A stretch of DNA of 64,000 bases, taken from positions 8,956,094-9,020,093 of the forward strand of contig CM063255.1 in the NCBI GenBank assembly GCA_032158295.1. Direction: 5' to 3'. Numbering within the stretch: position 1 is the first letter of the stretch; each line of letters begins with the position of its first letter. Below the pieces are notes generated by a model. It saw only the letters and a list, made by a program, of their open reading frames with translations, was not told where the DNA came from and did not search any database. Made by a program: the position numbers and the translations under genes. Positions 1 to 11,631 of the stretch are shown here, in pieces. Source of the DNA: Pycnopodia helianthoides. Its lineage: Eukaryota; Echinodermata; Asteroidea; Forcipulatida; Asteriidae.

Positions 1-2163
1 GTTTAAGTGTTTAGAAAAGTGGTGCTTAACATTTAAAAGTAAGAAATATGGAAGCCCCTGAAACTTAGTTGATGCATCTTTAGTGCAACACTTACATTAC
101 ATTTCTCAACTATTTATTTTGCCAAAGAAACTGTAAACATTGCCAATGTAATGGGAAGAACTTGCCATACAGTTTATTTTTTGTGTTAACCTTATTTTAT
201 ATAATTTGATACCTTGAAACATTATACAAAGTGTCATTTTAAATTAACTTGCAATGGGTATATAATTTTTTTTTTAGTTGAACAAGTTTTGAGGTACAGT
301 TGTTACTACCGACAATGTTGAAGTTGGTACATTTTATTAATTTTAAGTGGAGCAGCTGAATATTATTAACTTCTCATTTAGCAATAAACTTTGTCATAAA
401 AGGTTCATTTAAACATTGCCAACCTACGGGTAAGAACTTACCAAAGATACCTTGCAATGATGTCATGTATTATATTTGTGATTGTTTACTTTCATGTTTA
501 AAATTAAGTTAAGCTAGCTTGCCATTGAACAGTTTGTCTTATAAAAGTATGCGGGTATAAAGTTTACTAAAACTTGTTTTTGGTAGCTATTTTTTATTAA
601 TGTCAACAGGTGAACTAGCTCTGTTACACGTACCAAATATGTAAATACATTTTTGTAACAAGACCATTTAAACATTGCCAACCTACCAGTTACCACTTAC
701 CAAAGATCTTTTATATTTATATTTTTTATTACATCTGAACTTTTTTTGAACTGTGCCTTAACTTTGATAATTATATAGTGTTACATGTTTGTGCAGTGTA
801 TGTGACTTAAAATAAAGGAACAGTTGATACGAAACAAATCTTATTCTGCTCACTAGAGTTTTTGTGTATCGAGCATAAAGTTTTATAAAGACTCAAACAA
901 AAGGGCTTCAACCTTGTACCAAGTCATTCCTGACCAAAATTTAAAAAAAATTCTTCTGTCCTTCAAAATTTAACCTTTTGTTAAATTAATAATACTCAGA
1001 CCATCAACCCCTTTTAAATTATATCCTTAGTTCTCCAAGTATCCTAAAATCGTCCATACAAAATGTGCTTAGGCACCATTCCTTCCCCAAAGACCCGCCA
1101 AAAATACCCAACCCCCCCCCCCCCACCCTTCCCCAAAAAGACAAACCCCAAACAATCGGGAACACTATAGCTAACAGTGGTCACGAACTTTGTTTACATG
1201 TACATCCGGGTACGTACACTGGATGAGTGTGACGTTTCGCGGTTGACCAATCAGCGATCAGAAAATCCATAAGCAAACATGGCGGCGTATTCACCAAGAG
1301 ACGTTAACGTTAAATTATGAGAAGTGTTGGCAAAACGAGCGCCCTGACTCAGCTAAATGAAATCAAATGTAAAAAGCTCAGCGTTTGGATAGAATATAAC
1401 ATTATCTATTCGGTAAGCCCAAATATACGTTGTGGTAGCATTGACAATTAATAGTTACCACCATGTTTTACGAAGCAAACTGTTTCGTATTGAAACACAA
1501 TTTTCGAGTCCATTTTAGTACTAATAATTGCCAGCAAAATCATTAATTTGTACAACTGGATTAAAGGTCGGTTATTCATCTTTATAAATCTGTAAATATA
1601 TTGACAGAAAATTACTTTGATCACATGAAATTGATGAAATTCCTGAGACTACACCACGCTCATTAAATATTCATGGAGAGGTCAAGCTCCCGAAACTCGT
1701 GCATACGCTGCAGATAAAAGAAACGGATATTGTGTGCAGTGCGGACTGACTGATGGGTCCATAAGCAACCTTCTTTTGACCCGTTAGAGGGCTCCCTATA
1801 CTAAATGACGAACTGTGCTTTTAAGATCTATTGAGAAGGTACAGCGAATACTTATTCGAGACGATGGACTCCTTAAGTCTGCTCACCTAGCGCCATAAAG
1901 TCTCCCAGTGCCACACCGTCGCACTTACCCCGAACATTTCATCACAATTGTCGAGACTTTTGGGGACGCTAGGTGGCAGCAGATATTTATCAGACATAGC
2001 CATTGTTCTGGAAAATGTGCACATGCTCAGAACGTCTTGGCAATTATTTTCTTGGCAATGACTAGTGTGCTGAATTTATGACATTATATTAATTGTTTAG
2101 AATCCAAAATGTCAATAACAGGCCGTTAGTTTCAAGTTGTTATTTGTTGGTTTTGATTTACAG
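1..2163. other. Gene-free flank or intron upstream of the first visible acyltransferase exon
   Basis: AT-rich. 'AACATTGCCAA...AACTTACCAAAG'-type sequence recurs at about 132, 410 and 670, suggesting degenerate direct repeats of about 265 bp. Poly-C at 1112-1125. 1200-1320 is CpG-richer with a CCAAT box and ATGGCGGCG, but that frame stops after 13 codons. No acyltransferase exon is recognisable here. Confidence 0.5.
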
Positions 2164-5100
2164 TGTATGGGCTGGTCCTGGTACTTGGCAAATGACATGC
2201 AGTTCTTCCTCATCAGTCCGTTTCTACTTTATCTCTTGTTCAAGTAAGTGACTTTGCTACAAATATTTGTGAAATGTTTTGTTTATCACATGAAAAGTTG
2301 ATTTGTATATACGGCCGGTTCCCGTTAGAACCACTGTAACTCATGAGAAAGACTCGTGTACATGGCGTTACCGTTAACTTTGTTTGAACCTGAAGTGATC
2401 TGTCTCCGTCGTATGAAGTGGGGGTGGGGAGGACCGGCTCTCTACTAGTAAAAGCGTATGGGCATTCCCTATGATTATTAATCAACGAGATGACTTCTAA
2501 ATTAAATGTTTTTAACCCTGAACTTGATTAAATTATCACAGGGTAATGATAATCATGGTAGCACAGCTACACTCACAGTAAATCATATTGCAACTGCAAT
2601 GCTGAAGCACATGGCTTAATACACGCTACACCGTCATGGCGATGACTCTCTCCTTCAAAAATACACGTTCTCTCCAACAAAGTGACTCGGTATCAACCCA
2701 AATGATACTCGCTGGGGCTGTATACCACTATCCCTCAAAGATGACAAACATTAGACGCATGATCATCCTTACAAAACCCTAAAAAAACAGAGAATTGTGC
2801 ATAATACTCACTCCTTGCTGAAAGCCAAACTTGAAGTGTTTATTTAAAATGGGAAAATTATAATGACGCGTCAGACCAATATAGAGCTATAGCTCTATGG
2901 TCAGACCTAAGAACACTGAGGGCGCACTTGGTATCTACACTAAAGTTTTTGTGTGACTTCTTTTCACAATGCATATTATGTACCTACAGCTCCCCTTCAA
3001 CTCTAAAGAACACCGATAACATTGGTCACATTATTCTTGCAACAGTCTACTTTACGGACTACCCGACACTCACAGTATTGTTAAACTGCAGCACTTACAA
3101 AGTTCTGCTGCGAAACTTGTCACCAGAACTCGCACTCGGGAATCCATCACACCCATTCTAAAGGATTTACATTGGCTACCAGTACGGGCTAGAACAGATT
3201 TCACAATGTTGGTTCTCACTTGTCAGTGTATCCATGGCATTGCCTTGTTTATCTTCAAAGTGTAGTTCACGAGTATGCCTATAAACCAGCTAGGATTCTT
3301 CGATCTTCACATAAATCCCTTCTGACTCCCCCAGTTATCGAAACCAAGTCGTATGGTTCCCGCTCTTTCCAACATTCAGCAGCTCAGTTATGGAACAGTC
3401 TTCCAGAGGTTTTTTGGAGAATTAAGTTTGGGTTTGACGATAAGAACAATTCAATAATAAACTCACCACAATACGGGTTAGGTGTTGATTTATGGATTGG
3501 TGCTCTGTCAGTGAAGTTAAATTCACAAGGCTAATCCTTGGACATCAGCAGGATCGCGATCAGTGTATCGGTGCTTAATTGCGAGTGTTCACAAAAGGAC
3601 AGACGACTAACAAGGACGATGAACAATACTGGAAACAGTTAACAATAAAAAAAACTCCAATGATTCCTCCAGAACTGGTTGTCAAAACGGCGAAACGTGT
3701 CCGTAAACAGGGCTAACTAGCAAGTACATGTGCAAATTACATGTGCGAAAAACAACCAGCGAAAAGTCAAGGCAATTGAGAACACGTGATGTCAATATTA
3801 TTATACAGGTAGTCACCACAGGTTGTCAAACGGGTCGAAACATCAGAACAGTTTAAAACCCGGATGACCTATATGTTTACTTTGTACAATTGTTAATGTC
3901 CCCTTTACAGCGCATAATAGGGTCCTCACGGTGATATGCGTTATTTAAGAATGGTTTTTATGATTATCTTTATTTACAGGAACGCAAGAGTTGGACTAGG
4001 TGTGATAATTGCACTGTGTTTCGGTTCGATTGGTGTAACAGCTTACCTCGCTCTGTACTACGGAGCCCCAGTTGGAGTGCATCCGTGAGTCATTTATTCG
4101 TAAAGAAACGAACCAACAATAATTCGAAGTTTACTTAAGCCCCCACCCTTAGACGAGTAGGGGCAAAGACTTGGGACTGTGGCCAAGGTGATGACTTTAA
4201 GCCGAGATTGAAGTCAATTTTTGTTATGAATGTTGAGAATTCAGAAGGTGGTGATGGGGCAAAAAGTTACATCACAATTGACTTCCAAAATAGAAACAGT
4301 ATTAAAGTTGTTTGTTATGTGGTCAGTTCCAAATCCAAGATACGACGTTGTTGGTTTGTGGAGGAGTAAATTCATCTAGTTTAAAAAAAAAAAAACACTG
4401 TTCAAAACCCTGTGAAAATGTCATTTAATATGGTGGTCAAGAATTTGAGGAACGAGAACACCTTTTCTTGAAGACAGCCAGAGTATGCTGTTCGAAACGT
4501 CGATACCACAACAACGGCTCTTTTCAGAGCCAACACTCATTCCACAAGATATTTACACTCGCCTGTACCTGCTAGTTTACCAGTAATAGTAACTCCCTAT
4601 TATATCAAACACTGCAACGCTTCAAAAATTACAAAACTTGTTTAGTTAGAGTGTTTGATTAATTTTGTGTACGTTATTGGTGTTTGTGGATAACTTTCTC
4701 GCACATGGCTGTATACCCATACAGCAATATTTCTATAGAAATTTTGTTCTGTACCAAGCCTACGCAAAATTAGCTGAGGAATTCAAACCTTTGCTAAGTT
4801 TTATTTTAAATAAATATGAATCACCCTTTTGAAAAATGTCACATAAATAACGCAGTGCGTTCAGCTGTTGATTATAAAACTGTGAGCACTTCACTAAAGT
4901 ATGCACACAGCCATTATCAATGTGTAGGTTTTTGCACTGTGACATGGCCCCTAAGTCGACACAATGTAAAGAAGATGACATTGTGGTAAAGTTAAGAATT
5001 TGCTGTGTTATTAACACGTCAGGAACATGTATACGTTGTTGCTGAAATGCTTTGCGATCATTGTGTTTTTTTTAAATTTTTTTATTTTTTTTAATGTGAA

Positions 5101-8100
5101 ATCGCCTAACTCACAAGGCCGAACGGCCACTCAAGGTGAGGGCTACACTTAACTGATTTGGGCTGTTGACCCTAATCAACTGACACCAGAGGCACGTTGC
5201 CACCTACTCCTGGGGCTGAAACAGGGTTACCCCCTTCACAGTCCGTAGGGATGTAGGCATGGGTATCATCCACTGGGAGCCTGGCTGGTAGAGCAGAATG
5301 CACTACCTTCCCAACTTTTTACGAAGCAATTCCTTGCTCAAGGGCACAAGTGTCATGACCGGAATTCGAACCCACACTGTGCTGCTGACAACACCAGAGC
5401 TTGGGTCCGGTGAACTAGACCACTCGGCCACGACACGCCACATGTTATATGAAAACACTGTTCATTCATTTAAACAACACATGGTGTTCGGTTGAAAAAT
5501 GCTCACAGAATATATTTCAATTCAATAAGTAAGATAATTACTCAGTTTATAAATAGATTAACAATTTTTTTCTTGGTATGACTGATTAGATTTTACAACA
5601 ACAACACCCTCGTCGCGTACGGAACCGAAGCTGCGGACATCATCTATGGCAAGCCGTATTGTCGGATACAGACCTACTTGGTTGGCATGATAGTTGGATA
5701 TATATTCTTCAAGATCAACGGCAAACCCTTTAAAATGAACAAGGTATACGTGACAAAATTCTTGTGTGATTAGACTGTGCAAGTCGCGCCGCGCGTATTC
5801 GAGCATTGAGACCCATTATATATAGAGTTTCACTTTTCATTTCATTTCATTTCCATTTTCATTTATTAATCCTGGTTGTGAAGCCAATGACTCTCAGAAA
5901 GCGAACTTAATCACTATACTAGCCAAGAACCCAGTGGAGAGAAAACAATGAAGGAAGTTTCAGTTTTAGGTTTGGGAGGAAAACCCCAGAGAAATACAGG
6001 TTGTTTTCTTCACGCGATATAAGCAAGGTGTGTGGGACCAAAGTGATCCCCAAAATAATGTTCGAATGTGCGCGAGACTTGCACGGTCTATAAAGAAATA
6101 ACCGATTAGAGTAATGTTTTGTTTTTCAAATACAGTTTTTGTTGAGACATAAAACCTTGCTTAGTTTTAGAATAATAATACACTCCTATAAAAAATATAG
6201 ATGCATATTTAAGACTGGGTTCTTATATAGCGCAGACATCCTAGTAGCTCTAGATCAAGGTGATTTACAACATTATTATCCATATTCATCAGACCAATAA
6301 CCAATCTACAAGCTTCCCAAACTTCCCCAACTGCCCGGGAGCTTAAACAACCTCACGCTGCTTAGACTATACCACTAAGGGGTTTATCCAACATGATTGT
6401 ATTCTTGTTTTTAAAGTGGATCAACGCTGCAATGTGGTTGGCAGCTTTTGGCATCGGATTCAGTGTTATCTTCGGACCATGGAGAGAAGAAAATGATCTA
6501 CCACAATCACTAGCAGTCATTTACATTGCAGCGAGTCGGTTTAGCTTTGCAGTGGCTGTGGCTTGGGTGGCGTTTGCTTGCGTTGTGGGGTATGGGGGTA
6601 AGTTGTGAGGAGATATACTTGTAAAACGTGCGTGTCGTTATTGTGTAAGCTTACGGTGCTCTGGAAATGCCATCCGAGTTGTTGAGATCTTAAGATAATT
6701 GTCTCTTGATGACGACATCTATATATAAAAAAAAATCCCCTAATGTCACCCTAAGATAAATAAGTATGGATGTCGACAACTTATCAACAACATTGTTTAT
6801 TAGTTAAGTTATCTTAGGAAATCCACACACTACTTTGAAGACCTCGTCTCTCCAAAATAACAATTTTAGGAAGTCAACAATTCGGATGGCATTTCCAGAG
6901 CTCCGTATATAAACCGACCCATTATGTTGTCCATAACGTAACATGGAATCACGTTGCTTAATGGTGTTACGGGTTTTAACCCATAAGAATTAAAATTCTT
7001 TCGGCTGTTAAGTTGATATTCAATTTATCATTTTCGAAGGGATTGAAAAACATATATATGGAAGGATTATTGTCGATTATTGTCGATCCAAAACTAATAA
7101 TTCTACCATTAAATTAAATTGGTTTGGGGTTTACCCAGTCAGTTTCCTTGTGGTTCATTACTTGACATTAAATTAATTTTTCACCCTTCAAAAAATGCAA
7201 GTTCACCCTTCATAAAAAAAGAAAAAATTATAGGCCTTACCTTGTTGTTAGTGCTCTATCGAACGCAAAGGAAACTGTGACCAATTTAATAGAGCTTCTT
7301 ATCATGCATAAACAATGGATTTTTAAGTTTAAAGTTTATTTTGGGTTAATGTTTAAAGGATGTGATTACATATAATTTATGTTTGTATTTTTAGGACCAG
7401 TTAATGCCCTTCTGAGCTGGCGTGCTTGGGCTCCACTTGGCCGTCTGACTTTTGCTGCCTACCTGCTTCATCCCATAATAATCTACGTTGTCTACTTGAC
7501 CAAAAATTCATTGTATCACTTCACCTACATGCAATATGTGAGTAATACTCGCATGGGCTTTGACAGTTCTCCCACCTTAATTTCCATGCACTACACTGTT
7601 ATATGCTTAAGGTTGTTTTCGTTTGTAAGTAAACCACACAACTGGTATTAATCAACGTGCAATAAAAAAAAATCCAAACGCAACAAACATGTCCCATACA
7701 AAAAAATGTAGAGAAACATACAAAATGTGAGGTCATTGGATGTTTTTAGATATTGACAAATTCGCACTGGAAGGGTATGGAATTTTACACAACTTTTAAG
7801 TGAGGTTTGAGACTTGTAATTTTTGGGGTCCACTTTCATAAGGAATCTTTTGGAAAGTGAGTGTATTAGAAAACTGAATTTGACCTTGGACATGTACTTG
7901 TAAGCCTTATGGGGAATAGCGTAGAGTTTAAAGAGGTTGGGCCACACTAGAGGTCACTCTTTTTTTTTTTTTTTTTTTTTTTACATCCCTACATACACCT
8001 ATATCTACCAAGAAAACACTGTGACAGAGTTATAGAATGAATGGGTATTCGTTTACAACGCAGTTTCTAAGCCTCTTTTCACCCCCGCCTTCAGGCAAAA

Positions 8101-9402
8101 TCGGAACAACAGCAGTCGGTGCCAGAAAGCGTCTCCAAAAATTCAAAAGAATAGTGACGTCGCAGTACGTACCCCTCTGTCAAACGGCTGTTTGTTGTTA
8201 CTCATTGAGCATTGCTCAGTACAGACCATCCCGGGCAGTAAATACGTAAGTGACGTCATGTTTGTTTGCTGCCCTCATTTACGGGATTTTGATAAACAAA
8301 ATTTAGGCGGCGGGCTAGTGAACGGAGTAAAAACTCCCTGCAAATATCACTTCTTTTGTTAATGTAATGTTACAAAAGATGCAACAAATTATAGAAAGCA
8401 GAAAACTAAAAAATAACGTCAACTTCAATCACCATGGCCCATCCCTCTTTAAATTAGTGTTGGGTTACACACACTGAGTGGCCTGTCGTGGCCGAGTGGT
8501 CAGGCGCACCAGACTCACTGGCTCTTGTGAATCCGATCAGCGGAGTGCGGGTTCAGGTCTTGATACCGATGTCCTTAAAGGAACATTGGTTTTTGCTAAC
8601 AAAATAGTTGCTGGCAGTGTAAGCACTTTATGTAATCCACCATACACAAACCTGCAGAAGTTTGAGATCAATCGGCCATCTGGGTCACGAGAAAATAGTG
8701 AAAAACCGATTACACATTTTGCATGAAATCGTATAGATTCAACAAATGAATAAAACGCTCACTGAGCGATAAACTCCAATCGGCAAGTTAGTTTTCATTT
8801 CTCATCAAATATGGCATTTCAGACAGAAATATGTCAAGGGATGTTTTCTACTATCATCATCATTAGACCGTGTAAGTTTTATGTAAATCTGTGATCAAAA
8901 AGAATATTTGTTCTTACCAATTCTGTAATGTTCCTTTAAGCAAGACACTTAACCATTATTGCTTCGTCCTTTGGATATAACGACAGCCGTAGGTCCCGTG
9001 TGTTGGGTAATCCACGTAAAAGAACACAGTTAGACATACCGCTATAGAGAAGAGGTTTGCATGGTGTTTTGGCTGTGGCTGCTGAATGCGCCGCAGCACG
9101 TTATAAAGGTGCCGTATAGATTGGTCTCATAATAAATAAAAAAAAATCTAAAACCTGTCTTAAAATTGTTATGTTTGTTCAAGCGCCTTATTGGTAGACA
9201 CGTGCGCTATATAAGACTATTATTATATTATTACTATTTTTATTAATTTTGATTTTATTTAATTTTTCCTCAGGCATATACGTTTGTTGCACATCTGGTC
9301 TTCTCGTACTTGGCTGCTTTTCTACTCTCCATTTTCGTCGAGGGACCGGTCATGGGTCTGGAGAAAACTTTACTCGGCGGTGTGGCCGCCAAGAATAAAT
9401 AA
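2164..9402 (+). CDS. NRF-6-like membrane acyltransferase (acyltransferase 3 family), six 3' exons, 5' partial
   Basis: Exons 2164-2243, 3980-4084, 5590-5743, 6417-6597, 7395-7537 and 9274-9402 join in one frame (about 263 residues) with AG acceptors and GT donors throughout; the stop is TAA at 9400-9402. The protein begins CMGWSWYLANDMQFF, the conserved core of 'nose resistant to fluoxetine 6' proteins, and contains KPYCRIQTYLVGMIVGY and LTFAAYLLHPIIIYVVYL, both typical of the C-terminal acyltransferase-3 domain. About seven hydrophobic stretches are seen, consistent with a polytopic membrane protein that transfers acyl groups; in the worm family member the role is lipid handling and drug uptake. 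The last exon ends in a charged tail (GLEKTLLGG...AAKNK). The secreted N-terminal NRF domain and first membrane helices are absent and should lie upstream. Introns hold a SINE, LINE tails and MITEs. Family call is firm; substrate unknown. Confidence 0.9.
2911..3430 (+). mobile_element. CR1/L2-type LINE C-terminal fragment, frame-broken
   Basis: In shifting frames the region reads SAAKLVTRTRTRESITPILK, DLHWLPVRAR, then IETKSYGSRSFQHSAAQLWN and SLPEVFW. This is the characteristic end of CR1/L2-like reverse transcriptases. It lies in intron 1 of the visible acyltransferase gene and is inactive. Confidence 0.75.
5090..5441 (-). mobile_element. tRNA-derived SINE
   Basis: On the minus strand from 5441 it starts GTGGCGTGTCGTGGCCGAGT (A box) with GGGTTCGAATTCC (B box) about 70 bp on, then a non-tRNA body. 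Same family as 8482, 42087 and 51813. It lies in intron 2 of the visible acyltransferase gene. Confidence 0.8.
5771..6093. mobile_element. MITE, GTGCAAGTC ends, longer copy
   Basis: TAGACTGTGCAAGTCGCGCC at the left and, in complement, TATAGACCGTGCAAGTCTCG at the right; the interior differs from the 29690 copy. Confidence 0.55.
6652..6907. mobile_element. 256-bp MITE, TA-flanked
   Basis: TACGGTGCTCTGGAAATGCC and, in complement, TACGGAGCTCTGGAAATGCC form terminal repeats extending about 34 bp. If the outer TA is the target duplication it would be a Tc1/mariner-type MITE. In an intron of the acyltransferase gene. Confidence 0.7.
8482..9240 (+). mobile_element. tRNA-derived SINE with a MITE nested inside
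   Basis: The head GTCGTGGCCGAGTGGTC and B-box region match the SINE at 42087. At its CCTTAAGC tract it is interrupted by an inverted-repeat element (8579-8935), after which the SINE resumes 'AAGCAAGACACTTAACC' and ends in an ATT-type tail near 9240. Confidence 0.8.
8575..8939. mobile_element. TTAA-type MITE family A, complete copy
   Basis: Element 8579-8935 (357 bp) flanked by TTAA at 8575-8578 and 8936-8939. The right end is AATTCTGTAATGTTCCT; the left end AGGAACATT lacks six bases present in the other copies (9598, 63614). No coding capacity. TTAA duplication is the habit of piggyBac-type transposases (established knowledge); assignment to that superfamily is inference. Confidence 0.8.
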
Positions 9403-9597
9403 GCCAAGATCGTTCATCGAAAAGAGTGTTTAGTATAGAGGATCGGCAATGCAAAAGTTAATTCGTTGGTTGTTCTGTGTGGTAAGGCAGCAGAGGGGCA
9501 TTGAGAACAAATCTTTGGGGATTCTTTAGTTCGGATTTTGATAAGGTTATGGTGATGAGAGTTCTGTCGCACATTTACTTATTTCTCATGTCTTGAA

Positions 9598-9828
9598 AGG
9601 AACATTACAGAATTGGTTTTGCTAACAAAACAGTTGCTGGCAGTGTAATCACTTTATGTAATCCACCATATACATAAACTGACAAACCTGTAGAAGTTTC
9701 AGATCGATCGGCCATCTGGGTCACGAGAAAATAGTGAAAAAACCAATTACCATTTTGCCTGAAATCATATAGATTCAACAAATGAATAAAACGCTCACTG
9801 AGCGATAAACTCCAATCGGAAAATTAGT
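9598..9828. mobile_element. TTAA-type MITE family A, 3'-truncated copy
   Basis: Starts AGGAACATTACAGAATTGG and follows the 8579 element through 'CACTGAGCGATAAACTCC' before homology stops at about 9828. The left flank reads TGAA, a mutated TTAA. Confidence 0.75.
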
Positions 9829-9882
9829 TTACTCATAAATGTTGCCATAATGAACACTTGTGTGGGACAACAGTTTATTAAA

Positions 9883-9957
9883 TCGGAGCCCCTAAACAGA
9901 CAGGGGTAAACCGTTTTTTATTGTCTTGAGTAGCATTTCGTTCTTTCGAAATAATAC
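9883..9957 (+). mobile_element. Left-end fragment of the foldback element family
   Basis: TCGGAGCCCCTAAACAGACA followed about 40 bp on by ATTTCGTTCTTTCGAAAT repeats the left end of the 61876 element with some divergence; only one repeat unit remains. Confidence 0.6.
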
Positions 9958-11478
9958 TTTGTTCCAACGAATCTTATAGTTTGTTTATGAATACGCTTTT
10001 TGCTTTACCTACATATTCTGCTATATTATTTAAGCACACACTATTTTTTAGAACGGTAAACAAAAAGGAACAACAATTAAATTTGGCTCAGATGCAAAAG
10101 TAAAGAAAGTGTTTAAAACATCTCTTCAAAAGATTATTATATTATATTTTGTTTACATTGTTGATCCTCAACAGTTTTTTCCTTTATCTTAATGCTAGTT
10201 TGTTTTTAATATAAATAAAATAATAAAGGCCTACATTAAAGTAACACATAGAAAATATTGATAAATAGTTATGAGAGTTAAATATTACCTTTTTTAATTT
10301 TTTATCATGCAACATATTGTATCTAGGCTACAAAGATCGCACCTAAGAAAAGAAAAACAAAATGCCAGCATGCAAAATGGCTTCCACTCCGACGAAAAAA
10401 GGCCGGCCATTTGGCTTCTATAATTGCCCGAAAAATGCCGTGTATAGACCCTTGTGTAAGCGGTTTCCGACCCGATAACAGGAAAATTGTTCAGAAACAA
10501 ACACTAGATGAAATAAAATAAAAACATCTAACCTGACGTTTAATTGACGAGATACTTTTAGTGCATAATCTGATGAAACCTTTGAAGTTGCAATTTTTCG
10601 TTCCGAAAGCTCACCGGCTATTTACAGCAATCTGTAATGCGGTGTACATAAACCGCCACCCGTTTTGATCGGTAAGCGGCTGTTTCTATCATTTTTAGAT
10701 ACAAGTATGGTGTGCAAAATGTATCAAAATTGTAGCAGTATTGTCCACACTGTCCCTGGTGGTTAGTGAGATTAATAAAATTCCTCTTCTTTGCATACCA
10801 CATAAGTCTTTATTCGCATTTTTATCTTACTTTAACGTGGTAAACATGAATTATTTTTGAGTTAAACGTAACTGTTTTTACTTCCGAGCAGCCTTGGCGA
10901 AAACAATTACATGCTGGACCCACTGGGCGCCATCGGAAGGCAGATTGTTTCGTGGGTAAATAAAAACTGTGTTTGGGGCACAATTCTTGTTATAATGGTC
11001 TTAACAGATGAATAATGTTCCCAGGACCCACACACTATAGATTGAAGCATTCTGAAAATTTACACACTGGTTCACTACTAATTTTCAAAAAAACTTAGTA
11101 CATTTCGAAATCCGCACCCAGGCCCTCTGCAAACTGCCATCCCCAAACCACTCAGCAGTTGATTATTTACTGTTTGATTAGGCCACACAGCTATTGGCAA
11201 CACTACGTGGGTAAATAGCACCTATTATATACCCCCCCCCGCCCACACTACCACCGCCATAATAGCCTGATGTTAAAATCCAGCATTTTTGCATATGCTT
11301 TGATGTCATGTGCTGGGCCACTAACAGTACAATATTTGTCCCAGGTTTACTATAGTGAGAATTGTACTTTGTCTGCTATTAATGTCAACCTCTGAGTTTA
11401 CCCACCCAGAAATCACTACAATATAAGAAAGAGTGGTGTTTAAGGGTAGTTAAAAAAAATCAGCGAAATTGAGTACAG

Positions 11479-11626
11479 GGGTCGATTTCTCAAAGAGCTA
11501 AGATTGATCTTAACTGTGTATCAATTTTAATAATGCTAAGCAAAGTGTGATGTCACAATACAAATCACTATGGTGATATTAACAACTGATCTTAAGATGA
11601 ATCCTATTGCTTAGTGAAATCGAGCC
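11479..11626. mobile_element. Short inverted-repeat element (GATTTC-ended family)
   Basis: GGTCGATTTCTCAAAGAGCT at the left pairs loosely with the right end, complement GGCTCGATTTCACTAAGCAA, with GATCTTAA tracts inside both. A similarly built element lies at 44236-44372. Confidence 0.6.
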
Positions 11627-11631
11627 CTGCT

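Larger units (their letters stand above)
9403..11631. other. Convergent intergenic region
   Basis: Between the stop of the acyltransferase gene and the stop of the minus-strand gene. Holds a truncated family A MITE (9598-9828), a foldback fragment (9883-9957) and the element at 11479-11626. The remainder is AT-rich with no credible gene. Confidence 0.6.

Noticed and set aside
1279..1320. First exon of the acyltransferase (ATGGCGGCG)
   Set aside because: Stops after 13 codons with no donor in frame, and the first visible acyltransferase exon requires a long N-terminal region.
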